Assembly (NCBI GenBank): GCA_963971575.1
Contig: OZ020611.1
Span: 64,699,381 to 64,763,380, forward strand
From: Liopterus haemorrhoidalis
Lineage: Eukaryota > Arthropoda > Insecta > Coleoptera > Dytiscidae
Reading direction: 5' to 3'
DNA length: 64,000 nt
The position numbers were made by a program, and so were the translations under genes. The notes under the pieces are model-generated. The model ran no database searches. It was not told the DNA's origin and saw only the letters and a list, made by a program, of their open reading frames with translations. Below are positions 10,966 to 22,782 of this stretch, one piece after another (position 1 is the first letter of the stretch; each line of letters opens with the position of its first letter).

Positions 10966-11370
10966 GTGAGTGAACAAATACTTATAATCAAGTTAAGAAT
11001 AGCGCAGTGTCAACTAAGATACAGGTTCTTGTTTGACAGCAAAACATCCGATAGATGCGCTACCTGCCACATAAAAACCACTGTAAAACATGTAATCACC
11101 GAGTGTCCCCAATATAGCGAAGAAAGAAGAAAGCATGCGATGCCCAACAATCTGTGCGAAGCCCTGTGCAACGACCTGGTGCAACTACAGAAGACCCTTA
11201 ATTTTCTGATAGCCACAAAATTAAATAAATATATTTAAATAGCAAATAAATGTACTCATTACAAAATTTAATTAATGGAAAACTAAAGAGTATTAACCCA
11301 ATGTAATTGTTATAAAGATGCTAATAGCAGCACCTTGGCGCGTCTCTAATTATATATATAAAAAAATATA
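10966..11370 (+). pseudogene. LINE ORF2 C-terminal zinc-knuckle fragment and 3' end
   Basis: The open frame 10966-11238 reads SEQILIIKLRIAQCQLRYRF, then DRCATCHIKTTVKHVITECPQYSEER. The C-x2-C-x8-H-x4-C cluster after an L-R-I-G(A)-H(Q) line is the usual end of RNase H-bearing LINE proteins (CxTCGxxxTVxHILxECPxY). It probably belongs with the RNase H piece at 10165-10435. About 130 bp of 3' untranslated DNA follows, ending near TATATATATAAAAAAATATATA. Confidence 0.75.
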
Positions 11371-11371
11371 T

Positions 11372-12785
11372 ATTTGTGTGCACTACTTTTGGGATAACGG
11401 TCGGGGATATCTGTTGTCTATTTAAATAAAGAAAAGTAAGATAGTTCATCATTCAACACATAGGATAAAGTTGAACAGCAAATACAGACCTATCTAGTAA
11501 TATACAGAAACGTGCAAAATTTTGTAAATCGTCTTCAAAGAATCCTTCGGATTTATTGCAGATCGAAGAGATATATATTTGCAACTAAAGAAGAAGAAAG
11601 TATGGTTAGTTGGGGCACACTTTACGAAAAACTCTTAGTAGGGTATACCCTTATGGGCAGCCCAATAGACGATAGAGGAACATTACCTGGTGTCGATTAA
11701 CATTGTTAGGGATAAATATATGGAACTCTCAACTTCCTTCAAACTTTTACTGCTACCTGACTTACTACCTAACTTTTCAGACTAGATTCAGTCAGACTTT
11801 TGTTTGACGTACCAAACTTTGTCAGGCATACCAACTTTACACTTATCTTTATGATGTACTGTTTTACTTTTTCTGACATTTTTAATAATCCTGATTGAGA
11901 TTTGGTCTTGTAAATAAAAACTATACTGGCGAATGGTTTCAATAATTAAATATAAACTAGCATAATTCAACGATATTTATAAATTGGTTTTTATATCCAA
12001 ACTTCAAACTTATGTCACTTCAAATTGTTAAGTTGGCAGTGGTAAGCAACAAAAGACAGAAGGTGTTGAACGCCTATTTCTGTCGTTTTTTACTTCAGGA
12101 GAAAGTTTACAACTTTGAATGATTGTATAATGTAAAACAGCCTAATGATAACATACTGTACAGTAACATCATTGACTGAGTCAATGGCAGATAGAAGGAA
12201 ATGTGTTATTGCCAACCTCTACTCTTTTTGGAAACATTTCAACATTATCTGGCGATGTAAATTATAGTTTTAATTTTAAATTTTTTGAACAGGCTATATA
12301 ATATTGGAAAGCTGACATTATTTTATTAGAACAATGAGATTTTTGATCAAAATTCCCCCATAAATCATACAGAGTCCATCAATCATTGTAGTAGGGTTTA
12401 TAACAATGTTTAAATTATTTAATTTTTTGATTAACACACGCAGTGAAAATTGGAAACAAACAAAATCACACGTTTTATAATTTTAACATTTTTCATGGGA
12501 AAATTGTTAAACAACTACATTTTTCGATTAAAATTAATTAAAAGTTTGTAGAAAAATCAACTAATTGCAATATATTAGCATATTAAGTTATTTTGCCAAC
12601 ATTTATCGTGTTATAAAGTAAATAAAGAAGAACTGTAGTAAAATATAAGCATATAAATTATATTTAATTTATTAAAGAAGTTTGTTTTCAAAGTTCTTAT
12701 TAGTTTAATTAAAGCCACTCATTATATAAGTATATTTATTTGAAGTAAATAAATAACTTCTGCAGCACTTTACCAAATAAAAGCA
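11372..12785. other. AT-rich non-coding DNA
   Basis: No recognisable gene or transposon domain on either strand. The short ORFs at 11512-11700 (+) and 11788-11970 (-) carry no known motif. Confidence 0.45.
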
Positions 12786-12789
12786 TAAT

Positions 12790-13400
12790 TACGTACCTAA
12801 AAGTACGTACTGACTTGAGCATTTGTGCGCACACACAATACGTGCGCGCAAGGATTTTCGTGCGGGTAAAAAACAAATTGCACACACAACTTTCTTGTTT
12901 GTGCGCGTAAAATCTCGCTCCACGTATTTCAGTTACATCCACGAACATATTTATTAATAATTATTAAGTAGTGCCAACAATGGTGAAAAGTAATGTCGCT
13001 GCCTTAACAAGCGCAGCGTACATGCTGAAGAACAAACAAACGATAGTTGATGACACAACTATATAAAAGCAGGGAAATATATAGTGGTTCAAATTTAGGA
13101 TCCCATAATACAGGATATTTTTCATACTGCTCAATGGGTTGCAGGCCGACTCATTACTCTATTCCATTTTGAATGTTTACTGGAGTTTACTTAAATTTAC
13201 GCGCACATTTATATCAACTGCATAAACCCGTACACACTGAGCGCACAAGTTCTTTGATCTTATCGGTGGGACCGACAAGCTTCGGATAGCATTCCAGCAC
13301 GTAAAAATGTACGTGCACACAAATTGTACCTCGTACTCATCTGAGCAATTTTACGCGCACAGTGTTCGGTACGCGCTTAACGCGAGAAACTTTAAGAGCC
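12790..13400. repeat. Inverted array of GTGCGCG(T/C)-A motifs
   Basis: Words related to TGTGCGCGTAAAAT occur in opposite orientations at the two edges of a GC-richer segment. On the left are TACGTGCGCGCAAGG (about 12840) and TTGTGCGCGTAAAATC (about 12898). On the right, reverse-complemented, are ATTTTACGCGCACAG (about 13351) and AAATTTACGCGCACAT (about 13194). GTACGT and GTGCACAC words lie further out on both sides. Terminal arrays of one motif in inverse orientation suggest transposase-binding sites of a non-autonomous DNA element. No exact ends or target duplication were found. Confidence 0.45.
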
Positions 13401-13754
13401 AGTCACGATCGCGCAGAACAATTAGGGTAAAAAATCGGTCGATTCGAGTGTTTGTGGCTCGTGTCTGATTTGAATCATTTTTTTTTTTTAATTTAGAGAC
13501 CAGTTCGCTGAAGACGCTTTATAACGTAATTAATAGTTTTTAGTTACATTCAAAATACCAGCAATATTTCAAAACTGCGGCCATCTTCATATAATGGCCC
13601 AGCTCGTACAACGTCTTACGGACGCATTTTAATTTTATTGCACAAAAAAAAGACTTCTAAGAGTTTAGAAATCTCTAAGATGTGTAACTAATGGCAACAT
13701 TTTGTTTTAACAATGAGTTATTTGTGTTAAAACTTATGTACTCATACGATATTA

Positions 13755-14562
13755 TATTAATATTAATTCAAATCTTACTTGGACTGAACATATTAATGAA
13801 CTGTGCAAAAAGCTAAACAGGGCTCTGTACGGAATAAGAATAATGTCTTCCAAGTGCAGCAAATTGGTTATGTAGAACATTTATTTCGCTAATTTTCATT
13901 CGCTTCTTAAATACGGCATAATGCACTGAAGAAAATCATCCGAACTTCAGAGAGTTTTTGTGATTCAAAAATGGGCTATTCGAATTTTAGCTTACTTAAG
14001 AAATAGAGACTCATGTAGATCTGCATTTAAAAATCTCGAAATTCTGACTGCTTCTAGTGTTTACATCTATGAAATATTAATTTTCACTTTCAAAAATATG
14101 CATTTATTTAACGCTAACATCCCACAGCATCAACATAACACTCGACACAAAAATGAACTTAACACTAACAAGTACAATCTAACACTATTTGAAAAAAGTA
14201 TTAGGTATAATGTTTGTAAATTTTATAGTCATTTGCCTACAACTTTAAAGGAAATAAATAATATTAAATCCTTTAAGAAAGAAGTGAAGTCAATTTTAAT
14301 CAACAGAAACATATACTCTGTTGAGGATTTTTTTAACAACGGTTAGTTTAACATGAGTGGCTATTTCGCTTACATTTTACTTATACATTTTATACTTATA
14401 CATTTTACATTTTACACTTTAACACTTTATAACATTTTGTATTATATTTTTTTTTTTTTTTTATCATATGACTGTAATAATATTTTTTAATCAATAACTA
14501 TGTTTTATAATTGACTTGTCCTGAAATTATGTAATTTTTGGATAAAAAAGTATTATTATTAT
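13755..14562 (+). pseudogene. Jockey/CR1-like LINE, C-terminal end and 3' UTR
   Basis: An upstream frame reads NLTWTEHINELCKKLNRALYGIR, the post-polymerase segment of LINE ORF2. After a stop and a frame change, the open frame 13960-14346 continues QKWAIRILAYL, then NTRHKNELNTNKYNLTLFEKSIRYN and LPTTLKEINNIKSFKKEVKSIL, which is the usual C terminus. The 3' untranslated part ends TTGACTTGTCCTGAAATTATG, then TTTTGGATAAAAAAG and (TATTAT)n at 14548-14562, a TTA-type LINE tail. Confidence 0.8.
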
Positions 14563-14601
14563 TATTACAGTCTTCGTAAAACGGGCATTATTTACTACCA
14601 A

Positions 14602-14680
14602 TTTAATCGAAAATCGATTATAATCTTTCGATTAATCGAATAATCAATTAATCGATTATTAAATTTGACTGCCATCTCTA
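14602..14680 (-). mobile_element. hAT-like end with ATCGATTA subterminal repeats
   Basis: Read on the minus strand from 14680, the end is TAGAGATGGCAGTC, followed by about 60 bp built from ATCGATTA/TAATCGAT words (TAATCGATTAATTG, TCGATTAATCGAAAG, ATCGATTTTCGATT). A hAT-type tip (YAGRGATGGC) with a short self-complementary repeat behind it matches the layout of the elements at 15568, 37519 and 40783. Only one end is present. Confidence 0.5.
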
Positions 14681-14745
14681 GGCCTATGTCCAGCAGTGAA
14701 CAAAGATGCTGGATGATGATGATGGTGATGATGTTAATGATGATA
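14681..14745 (+). mobile_element. RTE-like LINE 3' tip with (GAT)n tail
   Basis: GGCCTATGTCCAGCAGTGAAC, then GATGCTGGATGATGATGATGGTGATGATG. A GGCCTATGTCCAGCAGTG end followed by GAT/ATG repeats is a very common insect LINE/SINE 3' terminus. Only the last 60 bases are present. It abuts the hAT end at 14680. Confidence 0.6.
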
Positions 14746-14829
14746 TTGCTGTTTCAAGAATACGTTAATGGAATGGGAGAAACGCGGGGAGTGGAGGAGA
14801 GGAGATGGCACAAAATATGCCTGCAGGGA

Positions 14830-14883
14830 AGAGCCCATGTAATTTTACCGCCCAGGGCATCATATGTTATTAATCCGTCACTG
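14830..14883 (-). mobile_element. hAT-like end (CAGTGACGG)
   Basis: Read on the minus strand from 14883, the sequence is CAGTGACGGATTAATAAC and then GCCCTGGGCGGTAAAATTA. The CAGTGRCGGA start resembles hAT tips, including the one at 3372. No partner end was found. Confidence 0.35.
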
Positions 14884-15567
14884 GATCTGCTTTTATACCT
14901 AAATTAATATTTTTTTAACTCTTTTCGGAAAAAATATCTGAAGTTTAAAGCTATTATATAATGATTTTACCATGCCAATAAGTGCTATTCTATGAGCTTT
15001 TGAACAGTGTAGAACGTCTCTTTTTATGAAACGGATTATGTAAAATGTTATAAAATCACCTGAAGCTGTTATATAATAGAAATTAAATAACGTGGGATTT
15101 TAAGATTAAATTTTCATTTATTTACATAGAAACAGGAGTGTAATAAGAATATTCCATGCCTTGCAGCGTATGTAATAAGCCGGGAGATGGCGTCTAATCT
15201 AGTTTATTATCTGGAGAGCTTGGATATGTAGGTCGCCATGTCCTACACACGCCAAGGTCGCTATGCCAGAGTTTTCAAATCTCTACATCGCAAAACAGAA
15301 TTATCTATCTAATACACTTTAATAAATACAATTTGTAACAAAATGTACTGTGAAAATGAAGCTTGTATTAAAATTTAACATTTTGATACACATTACTTAA
15401 AGTATATTTAAAAATAATTTGACAAGACCTGAGGTTTGATTTGATGGTTAGTAGCAGAATAGAGCACTAGGATTATGGCTCTGCTGAACGTCTGATGAAC
15501 AGGTAAACAATCAGTTCTACCAAAGATAATATATTAGGGGGACTGGAAAGATATCCATTATTATACA

Positions 15568-16862
<1,295 letters not shown>

Positions 16863-16929
16863 ATTATACAGTACAAAATATGTTTTTTTCCACAAATTTC
16901 TAGTATGTATAATTACAAAATATAATTTC

Positions 16930-17232
16930 CATCATTATTTATTAGGGCTTCCTAACGTTTTACTCAGTTTTCGATACTCTCTCTATAGTACTTTTCTGGT
17001 TTTGACTTAAAATAACTGACTAGGTGATTTTCTACATCGGTGATATTTCGAATTTTTTTATCCGTGTATGTTCCATAGACCTTAATAGGTGAAAATCGGA
17101 AGACGCGTGATCGGAAGAATACGGTGGATGTGGAATAATTTCCCAGTTTAAGTCCTGAATTTTTTCGCGGGTTATTTTTGCTGAGTGAGGACGTGCATTT
17201 TCATGATGAAAAATGTTTTTCTGTGACATAAT
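16930..17232 (-). pseudogene. mariner (DD34D) transposase, C-terminal fragment
   Basis: The minus-strand frame 17032-17229 reads FHHENARPHSAKITREK.., then NWEIIPHPPYSSDHASSDFHLL. In mariner the first motif is HDNARPH. Here the second catalytic Asp is Glu (HEN), while the third Asp (SSDFHL) remains, 34 residues away. Downstream the minus strand gives a degenerate C terminus to about 16930. The N-terminal half and first catalytic Asp are missing. Confidence 0.85.
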
Positions 17233-17317
17233 TTTGGACGTTTTTCCTTTAGTTTCTGATTAAGTCTATCTAATTGTTGAAACTAAATTAGAAACTAAAA
17301 GAAAAACGTCCAAATTT
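17230..17317. repeat. Inverted repeat with 27-28 bp arms
   Basis: Arms 17230-17256 (AATTTTGGACGTTTTTCC...) and 17290-17317 (...GAAAAACGTCCAAATTT) pair almost fully around a 33-base spacer. The hairpin starts exactly where the mariner coding remnant ends, so it may be a local inverted duplication of mariner sequence or a separate small foldback. Confidence 0.7.
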
Positions 17318-17329
17318 ATTTAACTGTTT

Positions 17330-17880
17330 ATTTACTTATTTAATTTAACTGAATAAATCCATATAACCACAATAATCAATTAAAACATATTAATTTCCAA
17401 TAACCAGCAACAACATATGATTAAAACACAAGTAATACATTAGAGTAAGACGAGAAAAATGTCCTATATCTTTGAATAAATTTGAAAGGTTAGAACTACT
17501 CAAATAATCTTTGAAACTACAAAGCTTTTGAGCAAATATAAATTTTGTTTAAACGGTTGGATTTCATTAAAAATTAATCGTTTATTTATTATTAATTTAT
17601 TTTTTTATAATATAGCAAATAAAAATGGACAAAACATTTAAACAAAAAAACTTTAATAAATAAAATAATAAGCTTATAAACTAAACAATACGGGATATGT
17701 GACCAGCTTATTCTGATTCTCATGTTAATTGATTTAAATAAGTGTACACAAATTCTTTAAACTTGCTAAATTGTCAAAAATGACAGTAATAAATTTTTTT
17801 TTGCTTTTGTTGCTTGATTATCTCAAACATGCCCCATATTGCTGCGTTTCTCTCCCACGGCTTACCGTGATGTTTTTTTT
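17330..17880. other. AT-rich non-coding DNA
   Basis: No gene is recognised. A small stem CACGG-CTTA-CCGTG lies at about 17858-17872. Confidence 0.4.
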
Positions 17881-17884
17881 TTTG

Positions 17885-18250
17885 AAACACCCGCGGGGAC
17901 ATTTAAACTTATATCTTTAGAATTACTGAACAGATTTTAAACATTACTTCAATTCTGATTAGTGTATTAGTGTATACCAACTTTGCCGCCGACGAAACCT
18001 TTGTTGTCCCTGATAATTTCAAGAAAATGCTTTAAATATGAACTGAAATCATGGATTTCGTTTTGCCCGAGCTAACAAATTCCATTATAATGTTGGAACT
18101 ACTGAACCTCTTTTAGTAAAACAGCCGCAAACCTGACCAGATGATGTAGCTACAGAAAAACTGCATGAAAATGGGAGCAGCAGTTCTCGAGTGAAAAGTG
18201 CACATACGGACAGACAGATAGACATTGCCTTTTATATATAGCGTGATATA
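17885..18250 (-). mobile_element. Helitron-like fragment (5' region)
   Basis: The minus strand from about 18250 reads TCACGCTATATATAAAAGGC, then GTCTATCTGTCTGTCCG, then CTCGAGAACTGCTG. Further on it has AGTAATTCTAAAGATATAAGT and CCCCGCGGG. A TC.(TA)n-AAAA-G start, followed by a CTGTCTGTCCG stretch and a CTCGAGAACKGCTG phrase, is seen at the 5' ends of insect Helitrons. No CTRR end or Rep/helicase coding sequence is present. Confidence 0.4.
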
Positions 18251-18591
18251 TACAAGTTACAGTGTCACAGAACCCTAAATTAGCACTTATCGCGCTGTTA
18301 ACCTCCTGTTATTGTTTTGTAATAATTTAATTAATCATGACAATTAATAATAATGTCAAGTAATCATTTTCTTTAGTATTATAAATTCCAATGTAACATT
18401 CAAAAAAGAGTTCGTATTTCATTGTACATAACTATAATCATATCGTTATTTTGTCTGTATTATTGTTAAATAAATGTTAAAAAAAAACTTAAGTGTTAAA
18501 TTATTAAATTTAACTTATATGTAAATCGACCACAAAATCGATAAGAATTGAGTCAAAAAATAAGGCAAGAGTGTGATGAAATGATTAAAAA

Positions 18592-18830
18592 TGCCTATGC
18601 GTCAAAGAACTGAAAAATGTGTTATGGAAGCAGGACAATCAGTGGAAATGAATAGTTATTAATAAAAATATTATTAAAAATTTTATTATTAAATTTGGAA
18701 TGGCTATGCATCAAAGAACTGAAAAATGTGTTTTGAAAGCAGGACAATGTGTTTTGAAAGCAGGACAATCAGCGGAAATGAATAGTTGTTAATAAACAAA
18801 TTATTAAAAATTTTATTATTAATTTTTTTT
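18592..18830 (+). repeat. Tandem duplication, about 110 bp, with nested 21-bp duplication
   Basis: Unit 1 (18592-18700) and unit 2 (from 18701) share GCATCAAAGAACTGAAAAATGTG or a near-identical form, AAGCAGGACAATCAG.GGAAATGAATAGTT and TTATTAAAAATTTTATTATTA. Inside unit 2, the 21-mer TGTGTTTTGAAAGCAGGACAA is itself repeated exactly (18727-18747 and 18748-18768). This shows two rounds of duplication at one site. Confidence 0.9.
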
Positions 18831-20772
18831 TAATAAACTGTGTTAAATACAACAAATCTGATAATGTTTTAGGGGTTTATAAAGCAGGAGATTACGTAAT
18901 TTCTTAGATAACGTTGTATATATCTACACGGAGAGAACTATATTGTTTAAATAGTAGAGTAAGATTTTTTTTGCTACATTAACAGTAAAATTTATTGTGG
19001 CTACAAAACGGATTGTAAAAGTAAATGTACCAGTTTAGTACAAAGTACTACCTATATTTTTTTGTAACGTGACTTATTGTTAATTCTAATATATCGTTTT
19101 GCTATTTTAAACAGAATGTTTTGTAAAACGAATTACGCCTGCGCACAAAGAACACCCTTAATTCAACTCCACTTAGTCAACAACAATGAGGTAGTAATAA
19201 TATAGAGACAGAACGAGGACGGCGTGTTGTGAAGCCAACACCCTCTTAGGCGGGGAGCGGGAAGATGCACCGAGGAGTTGTGCGTGTTGCAAACATCCAA
19301 TGACGTCGTATAAACCTTACGTCGTAAAACCTCATTGCTATCATCCATGTTTTGCTGATAAGAAGTGAAAGCAAAAATATGTTTTTTAAAACAGTAAACT
19401 GCAAATTTTAATAAAATAAATTTCATAAATAATATTAAATTAACCTTAATTTATTAGTATATTTTTAATATAATTATGAAAAATATAGTAGTTGTTTTTT
19501 TATTTCACGTTTATGGTCTTAAATACTTAGGCAATTAGCCAAATATATAGGTTTTTAAATTACATACATTTAAAATCAAGTAGACCATAATTTTTTTAAT
19601 GTAAGTGGACAATTCTGTTAATTTCTAAATTTGATGTGGGCAGATACATATATAATTTATTCAATGATAAATTAAAAATTATCTGACAAATTATAAAGAT
19701 ATACATCTATAACCAGTGAGGGGCAAGTAGTAGTAAAAGTACATATTTAAATTTAAAAGATGATAGAAAGGTAAAATAGAAAAAAGAATACGACAAAATA
19801 ACGCTAACGAACAACAAAATAGTAAATAGTAAAAAAAATAGTAAACACAAAATGGCGATCAAAGAACATCTATGATGACGATTGCTCCTAGTGCAAAATA
19901 AATATAAGTTAGGCAACTTGTTAGACTCCTGGGGGCAAATCCCCTTTCGTCTCCACAGGGTCTTGGCTTCATAACAAACAATGCTAAGGTATAGGCGTGC
20001 TGCGTCTATATTATATGTCGTCAATGGTCAACAAGCTAGATACATAAATACTCCATATTGTGTTTTCTGCTGTGCAGTGACGAACAGCATAAATAAATGT
20101 AATTAAAAGTGTGAGAAGCGCAGAAATGGCTGACAATTTCGTCAAAAAGTATATTTAATGAATGAAATATGCCGGAACTTATACCAATATTTGAGTGTAA
20201 GTATTAAATATGAATTATATTATTTTAGAGTTTATAAATAATATGTGATGGTGGTCAGTTCTGTACTAACCACAGCTGATTTTTTAAATGTATTTGTATA
20301 TTAATCGTCATTTCATACAGTGTCTATGATTTTTAGAAAGTTTAAAGTAGCACATAATAAACATATATGCTTTGTAACTACACTTGATACATAAGTAACT
20401 AAAACACAATAAATTTAATTTTCAGATGAGCAAATATTGGCCTTATGGCTACTGCCACTGTTATGTGACCCAACAACTATGCAGATATATTAAACTTTAC
20501 AGAAACACGGTAGTCCAACTTAAGAAAATTTGGTGAAACTATTAAATCTTTTGTCGCAGTTGTTGTACCTTTGAACAGTATAGAGGTACTGAGATTCCTG
20601 CATGAGGATGTATTCAAATCTTAATTCATTTAGGAAACATTTAAAAACACACTTTTTAAAGGCAGACAATTTAAAAATTATATCTCCAGATGTATCCAGT
20701 AGGACAATAGAAACAGTAGGCCAGTTTTGTGAGTACATTATAAAGAATGTATGTCCAATTTCTCCAATGTCG

Positions 20773-20899
20773 AATAAATTTATTCAATGAATAAAGTTGA
20801 CAATATCGCATTTTTTTTTTTGACAGCAATTGTAATCACCTTATAAAAAAAATATAACTGATGCGATATTGTCAACTTTGTTCGTCGAATAAATTTATT
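20773..20899. repeat. Inverted repeat, 39-bp arms
   Basis: Arms 20773-20811 and 20861-20899 are reverse complements with about five mismatches. The inner 19 bases (AAAGTTGACAATATCGCAT) are exact. The 49-base spacer has a T tract on one side and an A tract on the other, which extends the pairing. It probably marks a small MITE or foldback. Confidence 0.8.
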
Positions 20900-21116
20900 A
20901 AACGATGGCTGTTACTGTATTAATTTATCTCTCTCAATTTGGTCGAAGTGCAAGAAAAACTTATGCGAAATAAATATGCTTTACTTGCACACCGTCCACA
21001 TTGTAATATTATTAAGATGTGAATTAAATTAAAAAAAAAAAAAAAATGTAAATGTAAATTGTAATTATATCTCAATCCAATCACCAAGTAGTTTAGCAGG
21101 TGCATTTGTGTACCGA

Positions 21117-21184
21117 GAGGTTAAAACGAATAATATTCCTGTCTAAAAGGAGATATCTTTCATTATTCGTTGTTCGTTTTAACC
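21117..21184. repeat. Short inverted repeat GGTTAAAACGAA
   Basis: GGTTAAAACGAATAAT near 21117 is mirrored by ATTATTCGTTGTTCGTTTTAACC ending at 21184. The stems are about 16 bp with one small bulge. Function unknown. Confidence 0.65.
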
Positions 21185-21731
21185 ATCCGGTTTAGTAGCT
21201 GCTGCTAAACTTTTTGGTTGATGCGGATTGGACAATATAAGAAATAAAGAAACAATTAATTGACAATACCAGTATGGTAGTTTTATTTAGTACCCCGTAG
21301 TTTACTGGTTTAAATAAACTGTATTGTTAGTTTTACAATACTGTATGGTAACTAGTTTTGTTAATTTAGCAAACTTGTTTTGCTACTTTTCTGCAAAACT
21401 TTTATTGTACCAGGTACTAAACTAGTTTTGCTGTCACTATTTTACAAAATTTTATTGTTACGTTTACTCCCTTTTTTTGCTATTCCAACCTTTTCTCCGT
21501 GTATACAGAGATATAAGGGTGACCCGTCAAATGCGCCCCGATAAAACCGCCCCGACAAAAACGCGCCGACAAATGCGCTCCCGACAAATGTGCTCCCCGA
21601 CATATGCGCCCAACAATAAAATATAAATGATTTATAAATAGAATGGTAAAAACAACTACTCCTTGGTAGAATATTTTAAAGAAATGAAGAAATAAAACAA
21701 AGTGTTAAAGAAAGTAATACAAAAGTGTACA

Positions 21732-21738
<7 letters not shown>

Positions 21739-21787
<49 letters not shown>
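21739..21787. repeat. (TA)n microsatellite
   Basis: A run of about 24 TA units. Similar runs lie at 22743-22781, 22902-22925 and 23022-23056 in the same element. Confidence 0.95.
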
Positions 21788-21791
<4 letters not shown>

Positions 21792-22239
21792 TACACAGGT
21801 AAAGTAGTGGGTTGTTCTCTACCTAAAATGAGATTAGGAAAAACCCTTAATATAAACTTTGAATAAATTATTTTCGTGGATTGTCGTTTAATTAAGAATT
21901 ATAATATAGTTATTTGTTGACCGTTAGTTATGATTATAATTAAGTACTATAATAATTTGTTGAGAATTGGTCAAAATGATAACAAATATATTTTCAATTC
22001 ACTAATATATTATAAAAAATTAAGATTATAGACAGTAATACAGACAAATTATATTATTAAAATTTATGCTTAATGTAATTTTTAATCAATAAAACATTTA
22101 ATAAAATATGTTTTATTCTATAGTTTGTATAACCTTTGCCAAATTAAGTTATTATATTATGAATTATATAGAGTATAAACTACAGTTTCGTTTATCTCTT
22201 CTCATTTAATTTATTAATTTTATATTATTTTAATTTATT

Positions 22240-22739
22240 TATTTATATTTTGCAAAATTTCATTCTATTATAAATTACGGGATACTGTTTTGGGGAAATG
22301 CTTCTGAAGCTAATAAATTATTTATACAACAGAAAAAAGCTGTCCGCATAATGACTTTTAATTCAGCTAGAACCTCATGCAAAAATATTTTTCATGAGTT
22401 AAACATATTAACTCTTCCATCACTGTATATCTTAGAGTGTGCAATGTTTGTTAAAGCCCACCCCGATCTTTTCTTGCAAAATAGAAACTATCATAATTAC
22501 AACATATGAAATAAACTTGACTTATGCTTGGATAAATACATTTATATAGCCATAGTCCTCAATATATGTCCTCAAAAATTTATAATGCTGTACCTGAAGA
22601 TTTGAAACTCATATCTAATTGTAAAATTTTTAAACGTAAATTTAAGAATTATTTGATTGAGTAATGTTTTTACTGTTTTATTTAAATAATTAATTGTAAT
22701 ACAATTTCCATACTATGAGATTCAAATCTTCTCTTACTA

Positions 22740-22740
<1 letters not shown>
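22240..22740 (+). pseudogene. Jockey/CR1-like LINE, C-terminal fragment
   Basis: The plus strand reads YGILFWGNASEANKLFIQQKKAVRIM and then NILTLPSLYILECAMF. After frame changes come YHNYN, SPQYMS.KIYNAVPEDLKLI and CKIFKRKFKNYLI. This is the post-polymerase tail of a LINE ORF2, of the same general kind as at 13755-14562. It is a 5'-truncated and mutated copy. Confidence 0.8.

Positions 22741-22780
<40 letters not shown>

Positions 22781-22782
<2 letters not shown>

Larger units (their letters stand above)
18927..21501. mobile_element. Candidate DNA element with CACGGAGA inverted ends
   Basis: The left end reads CACGGAGAGAACTATATTG. The right end, reverse-complemented, reads CACGGAGAAAAGGTTGG. 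Both are followed within 150 bp by similar phrases (AGTAA, AACA(A/G)TAAAATTT(A/T)TTGT, AAAAC, ACCAGTTTAGTAC against ACTAGTTTAGTACC). Subterminal palindromes built of AGTTTTACAATACTGTATGG-like words fill the right edge. Internally I see no transposase. A copy of the tail of the CTGT repeat family lies near 20250-20285. The target duplication is unresolved, so the boundaries are tentative. Confidence 0.45.

Noticed and set aside
19713..20460. hAT element from CAGTGAGGGGCAAGTAG to GGCTACTGCCACTG
   Set aside because: The tips look hAT-like, but the flanking 8-mers (TCTATAAC and TTATGTGA) do not match, so I did not call an element.
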